DNA of 6,807 nucleotides from positions 1-6,807 of the forward strand of contig JADLDX010000009.1 of assembly GCA_020846515.1 (NCBI GenBank), in the 5' to 3' direction. Each line of letters opens with the position of its first letter. The first letter of the stretch is position 1. The notes under the pieces were generated by a model. The model worked only from the letters and a program-made list of their open reading frames with translations, had not been told where the DNA came from and did not search any database. This DNA comes from Pirellulaceae bacterium (GTDB lineage Bacteria; Planctomycetota; Planctomycetia; Pirellulales; Pirellulaceae). Position numbers and translations under genes: made by a program. Below, in pieces: positions 1-6,777 of the stretch.

Positions 1-638
1 AGGTCGACTGTGCTGAGCATCAACACGTGAGCATCGGTTGTTGGCTCGCCACGCTGCAAGGCGACCAGTCGGGCCGTTTGGACGTCCCATAACTCCAGCG
101 AGTCAAGCACATCTAAATAACGGCGCTGTACAGCCGCCAAGGCTTGCCAACGCGTGGCTTCAGGATGAGTACCTAAAGCTTGAACCACGCCACTGAAATC
201 CAGAAGATCGCTGGCCAGTTCGCGATGCACACCGGCCAACATCTTGCCCAGTTCCAGCCATTGCTGCTGGAATCCCGTGCGCGGGGGGAGGGGCAAAACA
301 TTCTCCAGCAACTTGGGATCGGTTTGCTGGAGAGCGTGACACCAAGCCAAAATCTGCACCATGTCGCTAGCAAAAGGATACTTGGCGACGTACAGGTGTT
401 CGGGCAACTGGCCCACAGTGACGATTTCAGGCGGGTAGAGCAAGCATTGGGTTTCGTCGGCGCGGATGGCGAGCAGTTCCTGCAGTCGTCGCTTGGCCAA
501 ACTGCTCGGAAGAACGATCAACCAGCGACGAAGGTCCCATACTCCCGCTTGAGCATGTTCAGTGAACAAACGCTCAGTGGCCGCCTGGAGAATAGGTTTG
601 GTCCAACCAATAAAGGTCCGCTTGGGAGAAGTTGTCAT
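1..638 (-). CDS. AddB-like / PD-(D/E)XK nuclease family protein, N-terminal part (runs off left edge)
   Basis: Reading the minus strand from 638 gives an uninterrupted frame of 212 codons to the window edge, so the gene is partial and lacks its stop. The protein starts MTTSPKRTFIGW. Near residues 38-56 it has a beta-strand/helix segment (WLIVLPSSLAKRRLQELL), followed around 69-83 by PPEIVTVGQLPEHLY. That order, a hydrophobic 'VLP' strand, a basic helix and then a 'P-x-I-x-T-x-G-x-L' segment, is typical of the N-terminal inactivated-helicase part of AddB-like double-strand-break repair nucleases. Residues 203-212 (AHVLMLSTVD) fit the strand that follows in this family. The expected C-terminal nuclease domain and iron-sulfur cysteines lie outside the window, so catalysis cannot be checked. 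In-frame alternative starts are ATG at 647 and 683. I chose 638 because the AGAAGG element at 650-655 is about 11 nt away from it but only 2 nt from the 647 start. Family assignment is by recognition, moderately sure; that the frame is coding is more certain. Confidence 0.68.
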   Translation of the reverse strand, partial: MTTSPKRTFIGWTKPILQAATERLFTEHAQAGVWDLRRWLIVLPSSLAKRRLQELLAIRADETQCLLYPPEIVTVGQLPEHLYVAKYPFASDMVQILAWCHALQQTDPKLLENVLPLPPRTGFQQQWLELGKMLAGVHRELASDLLDFSGVVQALGTHPEATRWQALAAVQRRYLDVLDSLELWDVQTARLVALQRGEPTTDAHVLMLSTVD

Positions 639-703
639 CGGGTCCATCGCCTTCTTCGTAATCCTGATCCCAACACTGTGCATTGTTACACACTTGCCGC
701 ATT

Positions 704-745
704 TGTGGGACTGGGCATCAGTGTGGGACTAGTTAGCTGTGGGAC
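704..745. repeat. Three direct copies of TGTGGGAC
   Basis: Exact octamers TGTGGGAC occur at 704-711, 722-729 and 738-745, with start-to-start spacings of 18 and 16 bp. The first and third copies also share GGC two bases further on (TGTGGGAC-tg-GGC and TGTGGGAC-ca-GGC). They lie 66-107 bp upstream of the chosen start of the minus-strand AddB-like gene, a fitting place for an operator or activator array. Presence is certain; function is inferred. Confidence 0.5.
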
Positions 746-776
746 CAGGCAACAGGGCTCGCATCACTGCAGAGCT

Positions 777-792
777 GAGTTGAAAACAACTC
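777..792. repeat. Perfect inverted repeat GAGTTG-aaaa-CAACTC
   Basis: Arms of 6 bp (777-782 and 787-792) surround AAAA. The site lies between the divergent genes, about 140 bp upstream of the minus-strand start, so it could be an operator half-site pair. It could also be chance: a 6-bp palindrome is not rare. There is no T-run, so it is not a terminator. Confidence 0.35.
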
Positions 793-838
793 CATCAAAG
801 TAAAGTCACCCTGGACACCTTTGGTCACGGGCGGTCGG

Positions 839-851
839 AATCGGCCCGATT
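839..851. repeat. Perfect inverted repeat AATCGG-c-CCGATT
   Basis: A 13-bp palindrome with 6-bp arms and one central base, in the middle of the divergent intergenic region. The short centre favours a DNA-level dimeric binding site over an RNA hairpin. Function not established. Confidence 0.35.
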
Positions 852-896
852 TGCGATGGACCCATTTGGCATTCAAGGCGACTCCACGAGGCGAAG

Positions 897-917
897 AGAC
901 CACAAGGCTGGTGGTCT
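897..917. repeat. Inverted repeat AGACCAC-n7-GTGGTCT
   Basis: Perfect 7-bp arms (897-903 and 911-917) with a 7-nt loop AAGGCTG. No U-tract follows on either strand, and neither flanking gene ends here, so an intrinsic terminator is unlikely. It may be an operator, or a leader hairpin if transcription of the plus-strand pair starts upstream of it. Confidence 0.4.
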
Positions 918-1005
918 GGGGTGTTTGGGAGGTTTGAGTTGACTACATTTACTCGCTAAAGACCGAAAACTCTGCCGGGCTGTCAGAATTTTCTTAGCCC
1001 GCGGG

Positions 1006-1028
1006 ACCCTTCGAATCGATGGAAGGGT
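1006..1028 (+). repeat. Leader hairpin ACCCTTC-n9-GAAGGGT upstream of the membrane pair
   Basis: Perfect 7-bp arms (1006-1012 and 1022-1028) enclose a 9-nt loop that itself contains ATCGAT. The 3' arm ends 27 nt before the ribosome-binding site of the gene starting at 1072, so the element is probably in its 5' leader. It leaves the ribosome-binding site free in the simple fold. A regulatory role is inferred only from position. Confidence 0.4.
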
Positions 1029-1055
1029 AATAGGCGAAGTTTGTCGCCACTTACC

Positions 1056-1062
1056 GGAGGGG
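1056..1062 (+). promoter_or_regulatory. Strong ribosome-binding site GGAGGGG
   Basis: GGAGGGG lies 9 nt before the ATG at 1072. It decides the start of the first gene of the pair and indicates efficient initiation. Confidence 0.8.
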
Positions 1063-1071
1063 AATTGGCAT

Positions 1072-2760
1072 ATGGTGGGGTCTAAAGGCAATCGCAGGTT
1101 GTGGTTGCTGAAGAGCACATCCGATCATCACGCACCAGGACGATTGGCAGCTGCCATCGCGCTGGGGTTTGTGGCTGGACTAGTACCAAAGGCCAACCTG
1201 TTAGCCGTCATTCTCTACGCGGCCCTGCTACTGTTGCCCGTGCATACATTGCTGGGACTGGTGATTAGTGCCGTAGTGATGCTGCTGGCCTACCGATTGG
1301 ATCCATTGTCGTCGGCCATCGGTAATTCGCTGCTGATGCAACCGGCTCTGCGTCCGCTCTGGTTTACGCTGGAAAGCGCGCCGATTGTTCCTTGGCTGGC
1401 ACTGCACAACACGGTCGTGTTGGGAAGTCTCGTGCTGGGGTTGGCTTCGGTGGCCCCGGTGTATCTGGTTGCATTACGACTATTCGAACATCTCGAGTAC
1501 GGTGGCAGCCGAGCGCGTTCCACGACTCGCAGTTATGCGCCAGTGCAACCGGATCAGCCTGAACCGTTGATTGCCCCGCGCACACCTCAGCGGCACACCT
1601 CGGCGCCCGACCGACACAGCCAACGCGATCGTCGATCGGCAGCGGTGCCCCTGTATAACGAACCCTCCAGTCAACCGACGCCCCGTCCAGTTACTCAACC
1701 AGTGATCCAGCCAACCAACCAGGGGATGCATTCGCGCGAGATGCCGCGACCACCCCAATTGACGCCCCAATCGCTGGCTCCATCAGGGGCCCAATCTTCG
1801 GTTGAGCCGGCCATTTCACCGCTGATCATTCCACCTCCCAAGCTGAATCGAGCTGCACAGCCTGCGTCGTTCCAGTCACGCGTGGCGGACGTGGATCAAC
1901 CCGACGAGCTTGAACGAGTGGTCTTCGAACCGGTCCAAGAGGTAAGCCCGATCATCAACTCTTGGCACATGGGTCGCGCTGCCGGTGAAAACCAAACTTC
2001 TGATCTAATTGCTTCGGGAGTTGGGCCGCGCTCGTTGACCGCGCATGCCTCGGGCGGTACCCAACCTGAAAACGTGCATAAAGATTCCATTGATTCCTTA
2101 CGGTCGCGATCCGGCGCGGACGCAGAAGCACCACCGTTTGCATTCGACCATGGCGATGTGGTGGACAGTCTGCAGTTGGCTCAAAGCGCTAGCGAAGTCT
2201 TGGCCTGGGTCGATGAACTGCTGGACGAGTGCCTGGCGGAAGAGGGCATGACGATCGTCACGCACCACTACGATACGCTGCATGCACCTGTCGACACGGC
2301 AGAACCAGTTGACCAGTTGGATGTCTCGCCACAATCGGATTCGGTGAGCCAGGTAAGTGAACATCCATGGCTAATGGAAACGACCCTTGAAATCGTACGT
2401 TGGGCAGACGACTGTATGACCCTCGATCATTCGACTGCTCAAGAATTTGATCAACATTCGGAATGGGCCATAGGTCGTTTAAGCCAGGCGGAGCACGGAC
2501 AAGAGATGCTGTCACAGCAGACCAACGCGGAGCGTTCCTTTAGGGCTCCATCGGAAGGGCGTAGCATATTGCCTATGAATGTTTCGATTGCTGAAGGTCA
2601 GAGCGACCCGCACAGTGGTGCGGACTTCGAGCATTTGGTGATGGCTGAAGCTCTAAAGAACCCTGCTCCGGCGACGTTGCCTTTGGAACCTATGCGTGGT
2701 GAAAGCCTGGGGTATCTACTGGGGCACCTCCGACAGACACGCGAAGGAAAGAACACATGA
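1072..2760 (+). CDS. TIGR03546-like (DUF2062-related) polytopic membrane protein with long low-complexity extension
   Basis: A 562-aa protein of unknown function in two parts. Residues ~20-142 are a membrane domain with hydrophobic stretches near 25-38, 41-56, 58-74 and 115-137. Motifs that match the uncharacterised TIGR03546 family are GLVPKANLLA (36-45), LDPL (76-79), PLWFTLESAPIVPW (95-108) and NTVVLGSL (113-120). Residues ~143-562 are a soluble extension: a Pro/Gln/Ser/Arg-rich, probably disordered stretch to ~265, then an acidic stretch with two short helical segments (374-388 and 439-452), and a C-terminal amphipathic helix around 544-557. As I recall the family, it is usually only ~160-170 aa, so the extension is unusual. 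The strong ribosome-binding site fixes the start. The stop overlaps the next gene's ATG (ATGA), so the two are translationally coupled. TIGR03546 genes are known to sit beside TIGR03545 genes, as here. Family call fairly sure; function unknown. Confidence 0.82.
   Translation: MVGSKGNRRLWLLKSTSDHHAPGRLAAAIALGFVAGLVPKANLLAVILYAALLLLPVHTLLGLVISAVVMLLAYRLDPLSSAIGNSLLMQPALRPLWFTLESAPIVPWLALHNTVVLGSLVLGLASVAPVYLVALRLFEHLEYGGSRARSTTRSYAPVQPDQPEPLIAPRTPQRHTSAPDRHSQRDRRSAAVPLYNEPSSQPTPRPVTQPVIQPTNQGMHSREMPRPPQLTPQSLAPSGAQSSVEPAISPLIIPPPKLNRAAQPASFQSRVADVDQPDELERVVFEPVQEVSPIINSWHMGRAAGENQTSDLIASGVGPRSLTAHASGGTQPENVHKDSIDSLRSRSGADAEAPPFAFDHGDVVDSLQLAQSASEVLAWVDELLDECLAEEGMTIVTHHYDTLHAPVDTAEPVDQLDVSPQSDSVSQVSEHPWLMETTLEIVRWADDCMTLDHSTAQEFDQHSEWAIGRLSQAEHGQEMLSQQTNAERSFRAPSEGRSILPMNVSIAEGQSDPHSGADFEHLVMAEALKNPAPATLPLEPMRGESLGYLLGHLRQTREGKNT
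2744..2748 (+). promoter_or_regulatory. Ribosome-binding site AAGGA inside the end of the upstream gene
   Basis: AAGGA ends 8 nt before the ATG at 2757, within the last codons of the preceding gene. It supports independent or re-initiating translation of the second gene at the ATGA overlap. Confidence 0.7.
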
Positions 2761-4697
2761 AGTGGCTGCGTGGCGTCGGTGGCTGGTGTGCGTTGGGAGT
2801 GGCTGTGACCGCCATCGGCGGCGGAGCCGTACTCTGCAAACAATATGCTGAACAGCATCTGTTGGCCAGCGTGCTTGGACCGGGTACTCGCGCGGAGTCG
2901 TTTCGATTGCATTGGAGTCAGGCGGCTGGATGTGCCGAGGAAGTTGAGATTCCGCTAACGTATGCAACGGACGTCAACCAGCAACCGCTGCAATTGTTCG
3001 CCTCGAAACTCTGGTTCGCTTACGATCAATCGGCATTGCTACGCAAGCGTTTCGTCTTGCCGCGAGTGATCATCGAAGATGCGACCATTAGCGCCGATTA
3101 CAACCAATTTGATCAAGAGAACATCGTTGATGTGGACTTCGCTCTGGATGTAAGTGAGGGTGAAGCCGGTGCACCTCTGTGGGAAGCGGTCGATTCGGCA
3201 CCGCAGTCACCAACCGGGCTGGGTTTGGCGAACGCGCCAGAGTCAGGCAATAACAAGCCCGCGCAAGAGAGTTTGCCTGGGAAGGGTACAGCTTCGCCTG
3301 CGCAGAAATGGTTCGATGACCTGCAACAGCTCTGCTCTTCGCTACTGTCGGAACGCTATGCCAGCGGTCGGCAGGTGGCCGTCGATGCGGATATGGTCTC
3401 TGAACGTATGCAAGGACATTTCCAATCGCTCCGCGAGCACCCACAACGCACCGTCAACGAAGCGCGCGACATCCAGCAGCAGATCTCGGCGATGGATAAC
3501 GTATTGCGACATGAAGTGCATGTCATCGCCAGTCGCGAACGACTGGAAGAACTCCGACTGAAATTGATCTCGATGAAGAGCGATCTGTCGCGGGTGGATC
3601 GACTGTTAAGCGAAGAGCAATCGCGGGTGCGCTCGGCGCTTCTAGTTGAAAAAGAAGCGTTGCAATTGCAGTCAACAACCTATGCGGCTCCACCGGCAGA
3701 TCAGGTAGCGAAGTTTGTGATTGAACGCGGCTTGGGACAACAACTGAGCGACCCAGCTCGCTATGTTGTACTGTTGTCCGATTTGATTCTAAAACCATTC
3801 GAGTGTTTGCAATCGCAACGCGGGCAACCGATCCGCCATGTCCAGCCCGACGCGCCGCAGTTTGCAGCCGAATCGACCAAAATCAGTGGACAGGTTGAAA
3901 TCGAGGGACGCGCATGGCCATTCACCGCCAGTGGCAGTTTTCAAATTCTGCCTGAGTCCATGATCAACGACAGCGCTGAGATGACTCAGGAAGCGTCGAT
4001 CGACGGCATCAGCACCGATGTGCTGCCCAATCATGTCTCGGCCAATCGCTTGTCGACTTCCCAGTGGCGCATGTCGATTGATCGCGGTACAGCCAAGCTA
4101 GATTTAGACGGGCAAAGCATCGATCACGAGAGTGGTCGCGCACGCGTTAGTTTGAAGAGCCATGCGAGCGAAGAGTTGGCAATTGAGTGTGAAGTACAAG
4201 CCCAGCATGTCTCCGCCACAGGCCATTTAGATTTGCGCCAGTGGCTTGCCCAATCCAAAGTGGTCGAGCACATGACCCGCGCCCTGGTCCCGGATGCGTC
4301 TGGAAAAGAACCATGGATCGAATTGATAGATCAGGCGCTCAAGACGACCGACGATACGCCTGAGCAATTGATGTTTGAGGTTTCACAATTAACAGACCAA
4401 CCAACATGGACCGTTGGCCAAGAAGTTGTCCAGTGGTTGGACCGGCGATTGACCAGTCAGGCATCCCAACATGTTGCCAAGCATTACGTGCAAGCGTCGG
4501 AGCAGTTAGAGGTGGTTGTGCAACGCAAGTTGGGCGATCAAACTCGCATGGTCGCCTTGCTGCGCAACGATGCAGAACAGCACCTAGGCCAACATCTGGA
4601 AGAGCTGCGTAAGTTGCAGGCTGCTGTCAATACGCACATCCAGCAACGCGTTGGAACTCACTTTGCTCGTCAGCCAAAAGCCGAAGTCCCGCGTTAG
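2757..4697 (+). CDS. TIGR03545-like anchored extracytoplasmic protein with coiled coils
   Basis: A 646-aa protein of unknown function. Residues ~7-26 form one hydrophobic N-terminal segment (uncleaved anchor or signal peptide), with basic residues K2 and R5 before it, so the rest is probably periplasmic. Residues 45-115 resemble the start of TIGR03545/AsmA-like proteins: an amphipathic strand-rich stretch ending in [20 protein letters not shown] (93-112). A Gly/Pro/Ser-rich linker follows (~131-182), then a charged alpha-helical, coiled-coil-like region (~185-305). A beta-rich segment comes next ([21 protein letters not shown], 375-395; more strands at 436-492), and a second helical region (~565-635) ends the protein. 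It overlaps the previous gene by 4 bp and carries its own ribosome-binding site. The ending overlaps the convergent ftsH stop. Partnership with a TIGR03546-like gene supports the family call, but divergence is strong. AsmA-like likeness is a visual impression; a lipid or envelope role is inference. Confidence 0.72.
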   Translation: MKWLRGVGGWCALGVAVTAIGGGAVLCKQYAEQHLLASVLGPGTRAESFRLHWSQAAGCAEEVEIPLTYATDVNQQPLQLFASKLWFAYDQSALLRKRFVLPRVIIEDATISADYNQFDQENIVDVDFALDVSEGEAGAPLWEAVDSAPQSPTGLGLANAPESGNNKPAQESLPGKGTASPAQKWFDDLQQLCSSLLSERYASGRQVAVDADMVSERMQGHFQSLREHPQRTVNEARDIQQQISAMDNVLRHEVHVIASRERLEELRLKLISMKSDLSRVDRLLSEEQSRVRSALLVEKEALQLQSTTYAAPPADQVAKFVIERGLGQQLSDPARYVVLLSDLILKPFECLQSQRGQPIRHVQPDAPQFAAESTKISGQVEIEGRAWPFTASGSFQILPESMINDSAEMTQEASIDGISTDVLPNHVSANRLSTSQWRMSIDRGTAKLDLDGQSIDHESGRARVSLKSHASEELAIECEVQAQHVSATGHLDLRQWLAQSKVVEHMTRALVPDASGKEPWIELIDQALKTTDDTPEQLMFEVSQLTDQPTWTVGQEVVQWLDRRLTSQASQHVAKHYVQASEQLEVVVQRKLGDQTRMVALLRNDAEQHLGQHLEELRKLQAAVNTHIQQRVGTHFARQPKAEVPR

Positions 4698-6766
4698 CCG
4701 CCGGCTTGTGCGGTGTCTTCGGACGGAGGCACAGTCGGTACAGCGATCTTGCGCATGGCTTGGTTCGTGCCTGGCACCACGCGTGGTCCTGTCAGATTGG
4801 CTTCGATAATCCGCGACAGTTCCACAGTCTCCATAACTTCGGTCTCGATTAATCGTTGCGTGACTGCTTCGAGTGCCTGGCGCCGTTCGAGCAGAATCTG
4901 TCGAGTCTTCATGGCCATGTCGTCCACGATCCGCTTGACCTCTTCGTCGATTTCACGGGCTGTCTGCTCGCTGTGATCTCGCACATAACCTTCACCGCGC
5001 GAGGCGGCTAGGAAGGGCGAGCGATTACTTTCGCGATAATTGACGCGACCCAATCGGCTCATGCCAAACTCCATGATCATACTGCGCGCAATACTGGTGG
5101 CTCGTTCCAGATCATTCTGCGCACCGGTGCTGATATCCTTCAGCACAATCTCCTCAGCCAACGTACCGGCGAGTAAGACTTGCATCTGTGATTCGAGTTC
5201 CGGTTGAGTCATGAGGTAGCGATCACCTTCGGGACGTTGGAGCGTGTATCCCAAGGCGGCTAAACCACGAGGTATGATGGAGACCTTGTGAACAGGATTA
5301 GTATTGGGTAGCGAATAGGCGACCAGCGCGTGCGCGGCTTCGTGATAGGCCACGCGCAACTTCTCGTCGTCATCCATGATGCGACGCTTTTTCTCCAAAC
5401 CAGCCGTCACGCGCTCGACGCCCTCGTCGAACTCTTCTTGACCAACCAGGTTTTTGCCTTTGCGTGCGGCGAGCAGGGCGGCCTCGTTGACCAGGTTGGC
5501 CAAATCGGCACCACAGAAACCGCTGGTGAAGGAAGCGATTTCCTTCAGGTTCACCTGTGGCCCGAGCTTTACATTCTTGACGTGGACCTTCAAGATTTCT
5601 TCGCGGCCCGACTTGTCGGGTCGGTCGACCAAAACGTTTCGATCAAAACGCCCAGCCCGCAGCAATGCAGGGTCAAGCGTTTCAGGGCGGTTGGTGGCGG
5701 CGATCACAATAATCCCGTTGTTCGGATCAAATCCATCCATCTCAACCAACAGCGCATTGAGCGTCTGTTCACGTTCGTCATGCACGCCGACCATACTGCC
5801 CGAGCGGCTCTTGCCCAGCGCGTCTAGTTCGTCGATGAAAATAATGCAGGGTGACTTGGCTTGGGCCTGTTGGAACATATCGCGGACGCGAGCCGCACCG
5901 ACGCCCACAAACATTTCGACGAAATCGCTACCGCTCAAACTGAAGAACGGTACGCCCGCTTCACCAGCGATGGCTTTGGCCAGCAACGTCTTACCAGTGC
6001 CTGGAGGACCAACTAGCAACACGCCTTTAGGAATACGACCACCCAATCGTTGATACTTGTCCGGATATCGCAAGAAGTCCACGATCTCACGCACTTCTTC
6101 GACCGCTTCATCAACTCCAGCGATATCGTCAAACGTAATGCCAATGTCTTCTTGAGCGTACAGGCGTCCGCGCGAGCGACCGAAGGACATGGGCGAACTG
6201 ATTCCACTAATGCGTCTGACCGTGATCATCATGATGATGATCGTGGCGACGAGAATTAACAGCAACAATCCATACTGGGACATGAAGGTTGGGCCATCGC
6301 TGTAGGTCCAATCGAGATTGGTTTGGGCCAACAGAGTTCGCAACTCTTCACTGGTCTTTTCAGAATCGTCTTTGCGCGTTCGAAATTTGGCCTGACGCGG
6401 CGCTTGGACTTCGTTGCCGCCATCATCGATCATGCGATAAGTCATCGAGCCGTACACTACCGTCTTGTCGACGCGAATGTCGGTCAGTTTGCTGACTTCC
6501 ATGCGATCGGTCTTGGTGCGTAGTGGCACGATGATCTTGCCGGTGGCGCCCTCTTGCAAGCGATCCGAACCACGCTCGACATAACGGGTGTTTTGCAGCA
6601 ATGCGATCAAGTCTGGGTAGAGCAGTTGCTTGGTGGTGCTGTCAACAATAAAGACGCTGACAGTCAGCAGCAACACAGCGACCAGGGCCAGATACCACAT
6701 CCAATTGCCTGGCGTCCGTGGCTCACCATTGCGTTTATCCCCACCATCGTCGTTACTCTTTGCCAT
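4694..6766 (-). CDS. ftsH: ATP-dependent zinc metalloprotease FtsH
   Basis: A 690-aa membrane-anchored AAA+ protease that unfolds and degrades membrane and short-lived cytosolic proteins as a hexamer. TM1 spans ~23-42, an extracytoplasmic domain ~43-163, and TM2 ~164-183. The AAA+ domain has Walker A GPPGTGKT (253-260), the pore motif MFVGVG (285-290), Walker [10 protein letters not shown] (308-316) and the second region of homology with arginine fingers R370 and R373. The peptidase domain has the zinc motif HEAAH (475-479) and the third ligand D552 in TGAQND. All catalytic residues are present. The fourth position of the zinc motif is Ala instead of the common Gly. It is somewhat longer than E. 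coli FtsH (~644 aa) through a hydrophilic N-terminus and a ~30-residue tail. The start is ATG 6766, with GAGGG 6 nt upstream; a TTG at 6772 would leave no spacing. Planctomycetes often carry several ftsH copies, so this may be one paralogue. Confidence 0.97.
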   Translation of the reverse strand: MAKSNDDGGDKRNGEPRTPGNWMWYLALVAVLLLTVSVFIVDSTTKQLLYPDLIALLQNTRYVERGSDRLQEGATGKIIVPLRTKTDRMEVSKLTDIRVDKTVVYGSMTYRMIDDGGNEVQAPRQAKFRTRKDDSEKTSEELRTLLAQTNLDWTYSDGPTFMSQYGLLLLILVATIIIMMITVRRISGISSPMSFGRSRGRLYAQEDIGITFDDIAGVDEAVEEVREIVDFLRYPDKYQRLGGRIPKGVLLVGPPGTGKTLLAKAIAGEAGVPFFSLSGSDFVEMFVGVGAARVRDMFQQAQAKSPCIIFIDELDALGKSRSGSMVGVHDEREQTLNALLVEMDGFDPNNGIIVIAATNRPETLDPALLRAGRFDRNVLVDRPDKSGREEILKVHVKNVKLGPQVNLKEIASFTSGFCGADLANLVNEAALLAARKGKNLVGQEEFDEGVERVTAGLEKKRRIMDDDEKLRVAYHEAAHALVAYSLPNTNPVHKVSIIPRGLAALGYTLQRPEGDRYLMTQPELESQMQVLLAGTLAEEIVLKDISTGAQNDLERATSIARSMIMEFGMSRLGRVNYRESNRSPFLAASRGEGYVRDHSEQTAREIDEEVKRIVDDMAMKTRQILLERRQALEAVTQRLIETEVMETVELSRIIEANLTGPRVVPGTNQAMRKIAVPTVPPSEDTAQAGG

Positions 6767-6772
6767 ATCCAA

Positions 6773-6777
6773 CCCTC
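6773..6777 (-). promoter_or_regulatory. ftsH: Ribosome-binding site GAGGG that fixes the ftsH start
   Basis: On the minus strand GAGGG is followed by 6 nt and then ATG at 6766. The spacing is ideal for this ATG and impossible for the in-frame TTG at 6772, which directly abuts it. Confidence 0.75.

Larger units (their letters stand above)
639..1071. other. Divergent intergenic region without a credible gene
   Basis: This 433-bp gap separates the leftward AddB-like gene from the rightward membrane pair and must hold both promoters. Open frames crossing it (for example 873-1118 minus and the right end of 180-803 plus) have no ribosome-binding site, no recognisable fold and biased composition. 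It contains three direct copies of TGTGGGAC (704-745) and perfect inverted repeats at 777-792, 839-851, 897-917 and 1006-1028. A TTGACT at 939-944 resembles a sigma-70 -35 box, but no convincing -10 lies 15-19 bp downstream, so no promoter is called. Confidence 0.6.

Noticed and set aside
180..803. 207-aa plus-strand open frame
   Set aside because: It is antisense to the partial AddB-like gene, has no ribosome-binding site, and its product has no domain pattern. The minus-strand frame is the better coding candidate.
939..967. TTGACT as a sigma-70 -35 box for the membrane pair
   Set aside because: No TATAAT-like element lies at a usable distance (nearest TAAAGA is only 12 bp away), so a promoter is not supported.
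873..1118. 81-aa minus-strand frame in the intergenic region
   Set aside because: It overlaps the start and ribosome-binding site of the rightward gene, lacks its own ribosome-binding site and has a composition typical of non-coding translation.
3154..3561. 135-aa plus-strand frame within the second membrane-pair gene
   Set aside because: Arg/Ser/Cys-rich out-of-frame shadow of a clearly coding region, without its own ribosome-binding site.
5330..6053. Overlapping plus-strand frames of 165 and 199 aa opposite ftsH
   Set aside because: They lie antisense to the most conserved part of ftsH; open frames here reflect the codon bias of the real gene.
6224..6242. Perfect palindrome GATCATCAT-g-ATGATGATC inside ftsH
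   Set aside because: It is explained by repeated Ile (ATC) and Met (ATG) codons of the second transmembrane segment, so no separate function is needed.
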